DNA from: Naegleria lovaniensis
Lineage: Eukaryota; Heterolobosea; Eutetramitea; Acrasida; Naegleriidae
Direction: 5' to 3'
NCBI RefSeq assembly: GCF_003324165.1
Contig: NW_025407831.1
Span: forward strand, 434,001-498,000
Length of the DNA stretch: 64,000 nt
The notes under the pieces: model-generated
The model's input: only the letters and a program-made list of their open reading frames with translations
What the model was told of the DNA's origin: nothing
The model's database searches: none
Shown: positions 52,880-61,810 of the stretch, piece after piece
How the letters are laid out: each line of letters starts with the position of its first letter
Numbering within the stretch: the first letter of the stretch is position 1
Translations under genes and position numbers: made by a program

Positions 52880-54004
52880 CAAGTATGATTCGAAACGACG
52901 ATCTTAAGAATCGTGATAGGAATTTTCCAAATGGAATTGTTGAAACTTTTTCGAATGTTGACACATACGACTTTGTTCAAAAAATAATTCCCGCATAATT
53001 GTACAATTATCAATAAGACGATCCAAATTTCCCATACGTAAATATTCCACAACCATACACTTGGTAGAGTCCGAATTGCTAATTCCATAAAATTGACAAT
53101 ATTTGGATGACGAAGAGTGCTCAACAATGCTGATTCTTTTTGAAATACTGTTCACTGAAACTGATCTCGCCTCTGATCTTGAAATGCGCACTTCTCAATG
53201 CGTAGACTTTGTCCTCCAACGACTCTAACAATCTTTTCCTTTTTTGATAACGAAATGTTTTCAAACTTGGATGATCAATGAGAAAACTCCTCCTGACATT
53301 ACAAACGAATTTTCAATAAAGGTGCATCCATGAGTTTCCACAAAATTTGAAGAGGCAATTTTGGAAAAGCTTGACAAAAACTACGAGTTGTTAAGTGTGA
53401 CCTGTGAATTTGATATGGTAAAATTTGAATGAATAATAGTGCTATTCGTGATGGAAAAGTGAGCACTGATGGGTTGATATTCTATATCAGAAATCCAACT
53501 CGAGTCAAACATGAAATTTTCTAATATTGAATCTGAAACTGTCCAATCTTGTATCTCTAAACTCGAAGAATGTTTAAATTGACTATTGATGATTTTTGAA
53601 CGAATGATTGTCTTTTGAGAACGAAAACTCCATTGATTGTTTTGAATCACACTATCCACGACTGTGACTCTTGTATCTCTAATGTCAATGGCCACATTTC
53701 TTAATAGACATTCATAACAAATAAAGTGTGCATTCAACAACATGTCAACATTCAACTCCAAATTTCGAACTATAAATTCTGAAGGATATTTCTTTTCATT
53801 TTCACTCAGATCCATCCAATAAGATGCCTTACTATTGGAAAAATCCACAATTTCATCATTGCCTTCCACAAAAATAGTGTCACTCGAATAAGTTCCTTTA
53901 GCAACATGAATATAAAGTGTGCTGACGTTCATTTCCGGGTAGAGACTAGAAATAATATTTGAAAAATGTTGACATGGATTTTGATGCATTGCTCCGAGCG
54001 TCAA
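52880..54004 (-). pseudogene. Decayed receptor-like protein kinase (beta-helix ectodomain + kinase fragment)
   Basis: Reading on the minus strand, 54004-53381 encodes a pectin-lyase-like right-handed beta-helix ectodomain (NPCQHFSNIISSLYP, then repeated ITNSTI, VDSVIQN, IRSKIINSQF turns). About 200 bp later comes a kinase N-lobe in two frames: FQKESALLSTLRHPNIV (53140-53090) in one and FYGISNSDSTKCMVVEYLRMGNLDRLIDN in the next, separated by a one-base loss. No TM segment, HRD or DFG motif survives. This matches the receptor tyrosine-kinase-like families with parallel beta-helix ectodomains known in amoeboid protists. Start codon and signal peptide are not identifiable. Clearly non-functional as it stands. 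Confidence 0.65.
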
Positions 54005-54500
54005 AAAAAAGAAGAGAAAATTTGTAGAGTTGATCGAGTCAATGATGAGTGAACGGATGGGAGGAGGGATTGGCCGTTCACCAGGAAAAAAGTCGTGTGA
54101 TGGTTGATTGAAATAGGGTTGCGAAGGATCAAGTCAATGATGCACCCAAGCATCAAGAAACTGACAACTGTCACGGATTGTAGCGTTTTTAAACATTTGT
54201 ACTTGTTACCAACAGCAAGAAATGTTAATGAGAAATGACCATGAGAAGAACTTGTTGCAGAGCTGAAAGAAGTAAATTCTTGTAAAATTACAAAAAAAAA
54301 TGTCAAAAGAAATAACAATTGATTTGGATCTAAACACTACAGAAAATACATTGATTGATTTAAATGATGACGATGATCATCATCGGAAATTGAATTCTCA
54401 TCGTGAAAAACAAACAAACAAAAAATACAGAAAAGAGAATTAAAATATGATAAATTCTTTCCGATCGAGTTTTTGAATGATGAAACGTTTGTTTTAAATC

Positions 54501-54710
54501 ATGTCAAAACGTATGGCTTTGGACTACAATTCGCCTGAGATGCAACAAGTGTTTGTTTTGCAACTTGTTCCGCAACAGGGTTCACAACTTGAGTTTGTAG
54601 ATTTTGAGTTGCAAAATGACAACGAAGTAGTATTGGCTGCCATCCAACAATTCCATGAGGCACTTCAGTTCGCCTCTGAAGAGTATCATCAAGACCGAGA
54701 GAACTTCTAG
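54501..54710 (+). CDS. Small acidic/Gln-rich orphan ORF
   Basis: 69 residues from an ATG at 54501 (SKRMALDYNSPEMQQVFVLQLVP ... LQNDNEVVLAAIQQFHEALQFASEEYHQDRENF). Helical and acidic, no known family. It converges with the Crinkler-like gene and could be a short gene, an N-terminal exon whose partner I cannot find, or chance. Confidence 0.3.
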   Translation: MSKRMALDYNSPEMQQVFVLQLVPQQGSQLEFVDFELQNDNEVVLAAIQQFHEALQFASEEYHQDRENF

Positions 54711-54762
54711 GAAATGTGGGGTTGTTGAAAACAGCTACAAACTTAAGGTGGAAAGCTTGGGG

Positions 54763-57700
54763 TTATTTTCTGAGAATGTTAGCAATGAATGGATGGAAAA
54801 AGTCATCAAAGCAGTCTCCGGAAACCAAAATTAGTTTAGGACATGGTGTTTGTTTTGATTCGGCTGAAATTACTCCATTGTTGACATTGTTGGCTGTGTT
54901 GTCAGAGACTTTTTTTCTTGAGAAAATTATTACATAAACATCATAACCTTCAATATCCAATAGTGCATTCTTATAATGATTGCATAATTGTTTGGGTTCA
55001 AGTGTCCTTATTTGTGATTCATCTTTCAAAAACTTATTTTGGACTACAAATAGCACTTTCTTTTCGTTTTCTAAACTAAAGGCTGGTAAAAATCCATCAA
55101 TTCCTTGCTGATTAGGTTTTGCCTTTGTGATTAAATTATCATCCGTGTTTTTCTTTACGAGTGATGTAGAAATTGATTGTGAAACTTCGGCATAATGGAA
55201 GTAGGCCTTTGAATCAATGTTGGTCATCAAAGTCTGTTGAGAAAGCTTGTGTGGCATATGTGCCCCTTGAAAAAGCTCACCAATAGTAAAAGTAGACTTA
55301 GGTTTAGTATGTTGTAGCTTAAGAATATAGTTCAGTTTGCAGGTAATTGTTTTCAAACATAGCTCTTCGAATTTTTCCCAATCAGGTTTTGCTGAAGTAT
55401 AAATAAAATCGTTGAATAACCTTTTTGGGATTTCTGTATAGAATTCTGAAAGCTTGTCAATAGCAGGAAGTGGTAATCCAATATGGTTATTGGATTTGTA
55501 AATTCTACCTTCGCTAGCTAGTACTTCAATATTCTTTTCATATTTGAGAGATTTGTGAGTGCTATATGAAAACCCTGAAAGAGTAAGTAAGGAGAGATAT
55601 CGATAGATATCATCTGGTGCGTCGTTTGGTTGATATATCAAATACATTTCTTTCACAACATTGCAGTAAATATAGCTTATTTTTGTTTCTAATGGAATGG
55701 TCGTGTTGTTTGTAATCTCTTTGGCATATTTAACTGCCCATTCTAAATGTCTAGGCACAACACCAATGATACTCCAAAAAATCTGATATTTTGAAACATA
55801 AAATTCTGTCAAATTTTGCATTATCAAAATTTTTTCAATATCCTCCTTTCGCAGTGTTGGTAATGGGAGCGTTGTTATTTTGTAGTCGGTTGGTTCAAAT
55901 TTGGCATCAGAGTCCAATAATGTTCCTGAGAACGTTGGAAATAATACTAATCCTTGTCGTTTCTGACAGTTTCTCATATACCATCCAATTTTATGTTGCA
56001 ATTGGGTATTTAGATCTTTGTTGATTCTGGTGACACGTTGATACTCGTCAAATGCCAGAATAAGAGGTATAGGTACTGATTGCTCGACCTTCAATTGCTC
56101 GTGTAATTTTGAGCTAATAATACGTAGAAGTTCATACAGAAAATAATCGTTATCTATTTTTGGTAACCGTCTTGAAATTCCTTGATCTTCAAAAGCAGAG
56201 TAAATAATTCTCGCTGATATTAATGATATAATAGCGGTATCTCTTGCAACATCATTTTGCAAAACAAATCCATTTGTAAAGTTGAAATAAATGACTGATG
56301 AATTCTTAAAAATATGTTGTGGTTCGGCCTTCGAAAGAATTTTGACAGCCTCAGACACAATACGAGTCTTTCCACTCCCACTTCCGCCTTTGACAATCAA
56401 AAAAGTCAAGTCTTGTTTGTTAATTTTTTCTAGTTGACTAGCTTTGTATTGTGTTGTACCTAAATCTATAATTGATTGTATTGCTTGTTCTCTATTCATC
56501 ATATCGAAAATCAGACGATCCAAGTTATAATGAACATGTGATAAATCTCTCAATGTTAGCTCATTGATCTTTTGCAACAACAACAATTCTTCATCAGAAA
56601 AATCTGAAGTATCATTTGTGTATTTGTCTGGAATGTAGTTTGAGGCTACAAATTTCATTATGTACTTTATGTGATTCATTAATGCAAAATACTTACATTT
56701 CGTATGCTCAAACTTTAACAATGGAACTTGTATGCTGTTTTGTAGAAACTGTGTGACCCATTTGCCAACTGTTGTACCTAAATTCAAGTCAAGATTTCCA
56801 ACGGCCACAGATTCACCTGTGGATCCATAGACTACATCTTTTGCAATAGAGTAAAGAGTTTTGCCATCTAATGAAGAAACTTGATCAAGACTCAAATCAG
56901 CACCTCCTTTTGCAATTGGTTCGCCCAATTTTTGTTTGATTTGTTTACTCACCGGCTCCAATTGCCATAGTGAATATTGTCTGGTCATTAATTGATCGAG
57001 CACCCAAAATACAACAGTTTTGCAAGTACTTTCGGAGATATGAGTAAAGTCTTTGCTTCCAGTCATGGCTTTGATGGCAAAATATTCATCCTTCTTCATG
57101 ATATCCTCAACAATGTTGTGGAGAGATGAGCCATCAAAACCAGCCTCATACAAAGGCTTCACCTTTTCAACCGACAAACCAGCACCACCCAAAGATTCAT
57201 CAGATGTCAATACTGATGCTACCTGTTGCGCGTTCCATTTCTTGTAATCCATCAAATTGAGAGTGATTGGTTCGGAGAATGAAGATGCTGACGTAACATC
57301 ATTGTCATTTGTTGATGCTTCTTTCTCCTTCAACCAATTTGTGGTGGTGTAAGAACGTATTTGGCCAAATGCTGTTGTTGTTGGATAATACAACAATTTG
57401 GTGTTCGGAACAATTAATTGATCGAGCACCCAAAATACAACAGTTTTGCAAGTACTTTCGGAGATATGAGTAAAGTCTTTGCTTCCAGTCATGGCTTTGA
57501 TGGCAAAATATTCATCCTTCTTCATGATATCCTCAACAATGTTGTGGAGAGATGAGCCATCAAAACCAGCCTCATACAAAGGCTTCACCTTTTCAACCGA
57601 CAAACCAGCACCACCCAAAGATTTAGGAGAAGTTAGCAGTTGTACTACTTGTTGCGCGTTCCAACTCTCGTAATCAGTAAAATTGAGAGTGATTGGTTTC

Positions 57701-58023
57701 TGTGATTTTTGGTGAGGTTCTTCAACAATAGTGGTTGTTCCGGATAATGAAGAGGTTATAGCACCCATTGATACATCAGAATCATTAATACTAGAGCTTG
57801 AAACATTGGTTGTATTGGTGGATAGAGTTTGCTTTTGCTTCTTCGTGTTAGGCTCAATTGTGTTGATTGGGGTTTCTTCATCATCGTCATGCTGTACGGA
57901 AGTGTGGTTTGTAGTATCCATCTTTCTCTTTCCTTGGGATGATGAATCATCACAAGCATGTTCTATTTCGGGGCAATTGCTGGTTTGAGATTGAGAAATG
58001 TTGGTGTGTGCTTTTGGTGCCAT
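54763..58023 (-). CDS. Crinkler-like protein: tandem SAM-like headers, P-loop NTPase, REase-fold nuclease
   Basis: 1086 residues, single exon. The leader (1-107) is acidic and Ser/Thr-rich with two basic nuclear-localisation-like patches (GKRKMD, TKKQKQ). Residues 108-203 and 250-345 are two near-identical SAM-like helical modules (WNAQQV, GGAGLSVEKVKPLYEAGFDGSSL); 365-440 is a degenerate third. A P-loop NTPase follows with Walker A GGSGSGKT (546-553) and Walker B LILAFDEYQ (Asp659-Glu660). Near the C terminus GIDGF (Asp976) and VVQNKF (Gln995, Lys997) fit the D...QxK active site of a PD-(D/E)xK nuclease. SAM-type header, NTPase and nuclease is the layout of Crinkler/CR effectors used in inter-organism or self-element conflict. 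The family call is by architecture, not by search. Confidence 0.6.
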   Translation of the reverse strand: MAPKAHTNISQSQTSNCPEIEHACDDSSSQGKRKMDTTNHTSVQHDDDEETPINTIEPNTKKQKQTLSTNTTNVSSSSINDSDVSMGAITSSLSGTTTIVEEPHQKSQKPITLNFTDYESWNAQQVVQLLTSPKSLGGAGLSVEKVKPLYEAGFDGSSLHNIVEDIMKKDEYFAIKAMTGSKDFTHISESTCKTVVFWVLDQLIVPNTKLLYYPTTTAFGQIRSYTTTNWLKEKEASTNDNDVTSASSFSEPITLNLMDYKKWNAQQVASVLTSDESLGGAGLSVEKVKPLYEAGFDGSSLHNIVEDIMKKDEYFAIKAMTGSKDFTHISESTCKTVVFWVLDQLMTRQYSLWQLEPVSKQIKQKLGEPIAKGGADLSLDQVSSLDGKTLYSIAKDVVYGSTGESVAVGNLDLNLGTTVGKWVTQFLQNSIQVPLLKFEHTKCKYFALMNHIKYIMKFVASNYIPDKYTNDTSDFSDEELLLLQKINELTLRDLSHVHYNLDRLIFDMMNREQAIQSIIDLGTTQYKASQLEKINKQDLTFLIVKGGSGSGKTRIVSEAVKILSKAEPQHIFKNSSVIYFNFTNGFVLQNDVARDTAIISLISARIIYSAFEDQGISRRLPKIDNDYFLYELLRIISSKLHEQLKVEQSVPIPLILAFDEYQRVTRINKDLNTQLQHKIGWYMRNCQKRQGLVLFPTFSGTLLDSDAKFEPTDYKITTLPLPTLRKEDIEKILIMQNLTEFYVSKYQIFWSIIGVVPRHLEWAVKYAKEITNNTTIPLETKISYIYCNVVKEMYLIYQPNDAPDDIYRYLSLLTLSGFSYSTHKSLKYEKNIEVLASEGRIYKSNNHIGLPLPAIDKLSEFYTEIPKRLFNDFIYTSAKPDWEKFEELCLKTITCKLNYILKLQHTKPKSTFTIGELFQGAHMPHKLSQQTLMTNIDSKAYFHYAEVSQSISTSLVKKNTDDNLITKAKPNQQGIDGFLPAFSLENEKKVLFVVQNKFLKDESQIRTLEPKQLCNHYKNALLDIEGYDVYVIIFSRKKVSDNTANNVNNGVISAESKQTPCPKLILVSGDCFDDFFHPFIANILRK
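56987..57197 (-). repeat. 211-bp exact repeat, copy A (within Crinkler-like gene)
   Basis: Identical base for base to 57413-57623, offset 426 bp (142 codons, so frame is kept). It encodes 70 residues of the second SAM-like header. The flanking parts of the module differ, so identity is limited to this block, as in recent gene conversion or segment duplication. Confidence 0.9.
57413..57623 (-). repeat. 211-bp exact repeat, copy B (within Crinkler-like gene)
   Basis: Partner of 56987-57197 in the first SAM-like header of the same gene. No mismatch seen over 211 bp, which is unusual between domains whose flanks have diverged. Confidence 0.9.
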
Positions 58024-58103
58024 GATGATTTTAATTTTTGGTTTTTTCTTTTGTATTTTATGTTACAATTCTTTACAGCGGTTACTATTAATAGAGACAA
58101 AAC

Positions 58104-58150
58104 GAGCGAGTTTGTTGGTGTGCACACCATGAGCGAGTTTGTTGGTGTGC
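58104..58150. repeat. 20-bp direct repeat, two copies with 7-bp spacer
   Basis: GAGCGAGTTTGTTGGTGTGC occurs at 58104-58123 and 58131-58150, 81 bp upstream of the Crinkler-like ATG on its minus strand. Possibly paired regulator sites or a local duplication in the 5' UTR. Confidence 0.85.
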
Positions 58151-59318
58151 GTCATTGGTTGCGTCTCCTCTGAAAAGGAACAACAGTGTTGATGTCAGGA
58201 ATAGAAGACTACTGTATCCAGAGTGAGGTTGGTATTGAATGAAGCACAAATCTTGAACACTATCATGCTAACTGCGCACTATGCAGGAATTTTGAGAAAT
58301 CGATTTATCTTCGACTTGTTTGTGTGGATATGAGCCAGATCGAAGGTATCGTTTGTGACGCAACGTCGACGAGTGAATCGAGGCAAAAATAGGGTTTCAA
58401 CTTCCCTTACTCCGCAAATAATTAATCGCACTAAACACCACCCCACTGCATTTGAAATTTTTTCGATCACTCTTGGAAACTCATATATCAACACGAAATT
58501 TGCAATAATGCTTTCCAATGCGTATTCACAAATGTTTCATTGGGAGCAGTAGAAATTATTCCACAGCATGGAATGTCTTCTCTTGATATTTGTTGTTTAT
58601 TGTTGTGGGCTATTTAAATTGTTAAATTTCTTGGTTTAGAAATTTTGGCTTGTCTTCCAAGTTGTGGGTAGCTTCAATGCTTCCTATTAATTAATAAACA
58701 GTTGCATTCTTCAGAACACACAAATAGAAAAATCACTACCTAGCCAATGTTATAACCATCCCAAAAGAATGTGGGGAACCCTGTTCAAAGATGAACAAAA
58801 TGACCATTCTGAAGGAAGATGGGTCTATGGGAAGGAAAATGAATGAATCCGTTTTGTTAAATAGTATGGAAAGAGAGAACATGAGAGCAAAAAACCCAAC
58901 CGTTGTCAGTGATTTTTTCAGCGGTGGCTGAAGCAACATTTGAGAGCTGTTGTCGACCAAACCAGGTTCCTTTGAAACTCCACAATCTCATAGAAATGAA
59001 AAACATTTGGGATGGACCAATTCCAGCCAGCCAAAATTTGGGATGATTCAAAGCCAATCAACTAAGAAGGATCGCTAAACAAGTACCAGTTTGCGGATAC
59101 TGCATTTAACACGTTCAGCAAAGAAAATATTTTGTAATGATTACAACTTCAACAGTTTCTCAAGAGCAAATGGAACAGTTAAAGAAACACAAGCACTTTC
59201 AAAGGACTGTATTAATTAGTGATCACCTTTCAAGTGAGAACTATTTCACTGTAAATTTGTTACCTTATTACAAATCATTCCTGTTTTACAAAAACCAACA
59301 CCCACACGAGGGGTGGAA

Positions 59319-59348
59319 GAAATCGCCCATCCTAGCACACAGCTAATA
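59319..59348 (+). repeat. Inverted repeat, left arm (30 bp)
   Basis: Reverse complement of 61362-61391 with no mismatch. Outward similarity continues at lower identity (both sides share an AAATCATT-CTGTT segment), so this is the conserved core of a longer inverted duplication. Together the arms bracket the 339-residue ORF. Confidence 0.85.
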
Positions 59349-59481
59349 ATTTGATTGCATCTGGATAGTAATTTCCAGAGCGTTTTGGAAATGAGGATTT
59401 CTTGGGCGGGCTGGACTCGCTGAAGCGGCTGATTGCTAATAAAAAAATTTTTATTTTAAAAAAATCTAATTAGTTTATTGT

Positions 59482-59498
59482 TAGCACCATTGGTGCTG
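59482..59498. promoter_or_regulatory. Small palindrome downstream of orphan ORF
   Basis: Seven-base arms AGCACCA/TGGTGCT around a single T (59483-59497), 22 bp beyond the ORF stop, next to A/T runs. Could be a 3' stem-loop or a binding site. Confidence 0.4.
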
Positions 59499-59519
59499 GT
59501 AAAACTATTAAACGCACGT

Positions 59520-60539
59520 TCATGCGGTTGACTTTGGCTTGAACTGTCTTGAAATTGGTTTCAATTCTGTGGAGCAAATAAATCTTGTTGAGGTTAGTCT
59601 ATTCAATTCATTGATGTCATTAAGCTTGTATTCAACAATTAGGTATGAGTAGGTATCTTTTACCTTTTTCTTAATACTGAGTCTCTCTTTTTCGAATTTG
59701 ATGGTTGTGTTCTTGCATAGTGTTTTAATTGCTTTGGTAATTGCGAGTTCACTTGTTGATTCGGGAAGTATGCAATTTGCTATGTGCGTTTCTTGCTTTC
59801 TTTTGATAATTTCAAATCCTTGTTCAATCAATTCAGTGTTGGGATTCTTGGAATCAAAGTTAATTTTAAGTTTGTACAAGGTTTCTCGAGGATTGAATGT
59901 TAGGCACATTTGTTCAATTCTACATTTCTTTTGATTGATTGAGTACTTGATGAGAGTTTGGATGTTCGAAATTGATTTTTCTTTGGCTATTAATGTTGTT
60001 GGAGCTGATGTAAAAATCATTGGTGAAGCGAAATATTTTGTTTGTGTTTTTTCTGTCATGGCTGGTGAATTAAGTTTCTTTAGTATTTGTTGTTGAGTTT
60101 CGGCATTTTGAATGACTAAATTGAGAGTGTTGGTCTTACTGTCTGGGATGTACCAGTGTTCAATGACTGATTCAAATCTTTTTAGAATAAATTTAACAAA
60201 TGAGGATGAGATATTGCTGTCCGAGTAGATTGAGATTGAATTAGTTTTGTTCTTGGGTTGACCAGTATGTTCAATTTTGAGTTGAGGAGTTTCTAAATGT
60301 TTAGTTTCCTGTTTTGGTTGTTGGGTTGGTTCAGGTTGAGGGTGAATTTTTTGCGCTTCATTTTGAGCTTGAGAAATTTTGATGGTTGGTTCAGGTTTTG
60401 GTTGAGTTGGTTTTGTAACTTCAATTAATTGCTGTACTGTTTGTGTGAGCGTCTTAACAGCGTCTTGCAGTTCTTTGATTTGTTGTTGTTGTTGTTCTAG
60501 GTGGTTTATGAGTTCTTTGATGGTTTGTTGTTGAGTCAT
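59520..60539 (-). CDS. Orphan coiled-coil ORF, ORF1-like, in candidate mobile element
   Basis: 339 residues, single exon after an A/T run. Residues 1-42 form a Gln/Leu coiled coil (ELINHLEQQQQQIKELQDAVKTL), 43-90 a Pro/Gln/Lys-rich linker, and 100-339 a Lys/Asn/Thr-rich domain with strand-helix alternation (FVKFILKRFESVIEHWYIP; MCLTFNPRETLYKLKINFDS; YSYLIVEYKL). The layout (coiled coil, linker, basic nucleic-acid-like domain) recalls ORF1/gag proteins of retroelements, but no zinc knuckle is present and no transposase or reverse transcriptase lies nearby. Bracketed by a perfect 30-bp inverted repeat. Function unknown. Confidence 0.45.
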   Translation of the reverse strand: MTQQQTIKELINHLEQQQQQIKELQDAVKTLTQTVQQLIEVTKPTQPKPEPTIKISQAQNEAQKIHPQPEPTQQPKQETKHLETPQLKIEHTGQPKNKTNSISIYSDSNISSSFVKFILKRFESVIEHWYIPDSKTNTLNLVIQNAETQQQILKKLNSPAMTEKTQTKYFASPMIFTSAPTTLIAKEKSISNIQTLIKYSINQKKCRIEQMCLTFNPRETLYKLKINFDSKNPNTELIEQGFEIIKRKQETHIANCILPESTSELAITKAIKTLCKNTTIKFEKERLSIKKKVKDTYSYLIVEYKLNDINELNRLTSTRFICSTELKPISRQFKPKSTA

Positions 60540-61810
60540 TTTTTTCGCGTCGTTTTATTTTAAAAAAATGAAAAGCATACACCAACAACAACATGGCCAC
60601 TAACACTCGTGGCGATAGTAAACATGCTGCACGGCATTTCATTACCTCACACAAGCCGAAGAACTGTTCATATCAATTTGATTAATTTTCGAAATGTGAT
60701 TAATTTTTGGATTTGAAACTCAGGTGAAGGTCGATGATGTCAAAGATTGGACCAAGTTTTGGACTGCTGTGAAGAGTTGAGAGTTGGTTTGGACGACGAT
60801 TGGGAGAAAATATTTTCGGTGATGGCCCGTCTAATTCCAAAATCAACGTACACCTCGAATAATACACGTGAGTGGATAAATAAGAACATCAAGAAAAAGT
60901 TGTTTATTCGTGGCTCCATAGTTGTACACTGTGATCTACAATTTGAAAATTGCAGGATTCGATGCATTGTTGAATTCAGATTGTGAAACTCCTTAGAATT
61001 GGAAAAAATTGGAGAATGAAGAAGATTTCAAAGCTTGCACTAGAAGACAACAACGAAACGTAGATGATCATTAATATTCCATCTGGGCAAAAGATACTGA
61101 ATGCGAAGAATATGCGTTCATGCAACTAAAGCCACCAACAATGATCATTCAGAACTATATTATGTTGAACGCAACAACATTGTGGTCGATATTGCCACAA
61201 GTCACTTGTTGTGAATAAAGTTTGGCCAGATCTTGCATGTATTTCAAGCAACAATAAATCAATCAATTACTGGAATAAAAAAATTTCGGGATTGTTTGGT
61301 GGCTGTTGTTGCTGGAGTTGCTGCGATTGAGCAGTATTTTTGCAATCATCCCCATCCGGGCTATTAGCTGTGTGCTAGGATGGGCGATTTCGCCCTCACC
61401 CACACCCACAATACTATAACGAACAGAAAATGATTTACAAACGTCTGTAGTTACAAGCTTTCGTCTGAAGAATACCACTTAGAACTTGTGCAGCCAAACC
61501 CTCTCGAGCAACAAATTGAATGGGTTTGCTTGACGAAAAGTCCTCAGATGAACATCGTTGCAACTGTCACCGTTGGGCCCCGATAAGCAAGGCCCTCTCC
61601 ATCAATGCCATAGTTACTTTGTAATATCACGTGTGATCATCAAATGCCATTGATGGAGCATCAAAATAATCAAACGTTCGTTGGTGAAATGCTGTTTCCA
61701 ATAAGAAGAAAATACATCATGATGCGAGATCTCGTGTGCATTTTCTGATTTGAACTTTTCCCTTATTGCAGTCTGTCTCAGCACGAATGAACAAATTGCA
61801 TCATTAAAAA
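60540..61810. other. Gene-poor region right of orphan ORF
   Basis: 1.27 kb with no convincing gene. A 79-codon plus frame at 60747-60986 (ends CDLQFENCRIRCIVEFRL) has no family or splice support. The right inverted-repeat arm lies inside. The end must hold the RNA-ligase promoter. Confidence 0.5.
61362..61391 (-). repeat. Inverted repeat, right arm (30 bp)
   Basis: Perfect reverse complement of 59319-59348, 2.07 kb from its partner (outer-to-outer). Lies in a diverged coding-like stretch (minus frame KLVTTDVCKSFS). Confidence 0.85.

Larger units (their letters stand above)
58024..59519. other. Gene-poor region upstream of Crinkler-like gene
   Basis: Contains the promoter of the Crinkler-like gene with a 20-bp direct repeat (58104-58123 and 58131-58150). 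Fragmentary minus-strand frames at 58736-59057 (WSFKGTWFGRQQLSNVA) and a 69-codon plus frame at 59137-59346 look like gene debris rather than genes. The left arm of a 30-bp inverted repeat lies at 59319-59348. Confidence 0.45.

Noticed and set aside
54001-54318. Signal-peptide-like minus frame as the N terminus of the decayed receptor kinase
   Set aside because: The frame begins at TTG and does not connect in phase to the ectodomain; possible remnant but not supportable.
58736-59057. Overlapping minus-strand frames with protein-like stretches (WSFKGTWFGRQ)
   Set aside because: Frames are interrupted and I could not join them with credible introns; recorded only as possible debris.
60747-60986. 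79-codon plus-strand frame
   Set aside because: Start is not ATG-supported by context, no recognisable domain, lies in gene-poor sequence.
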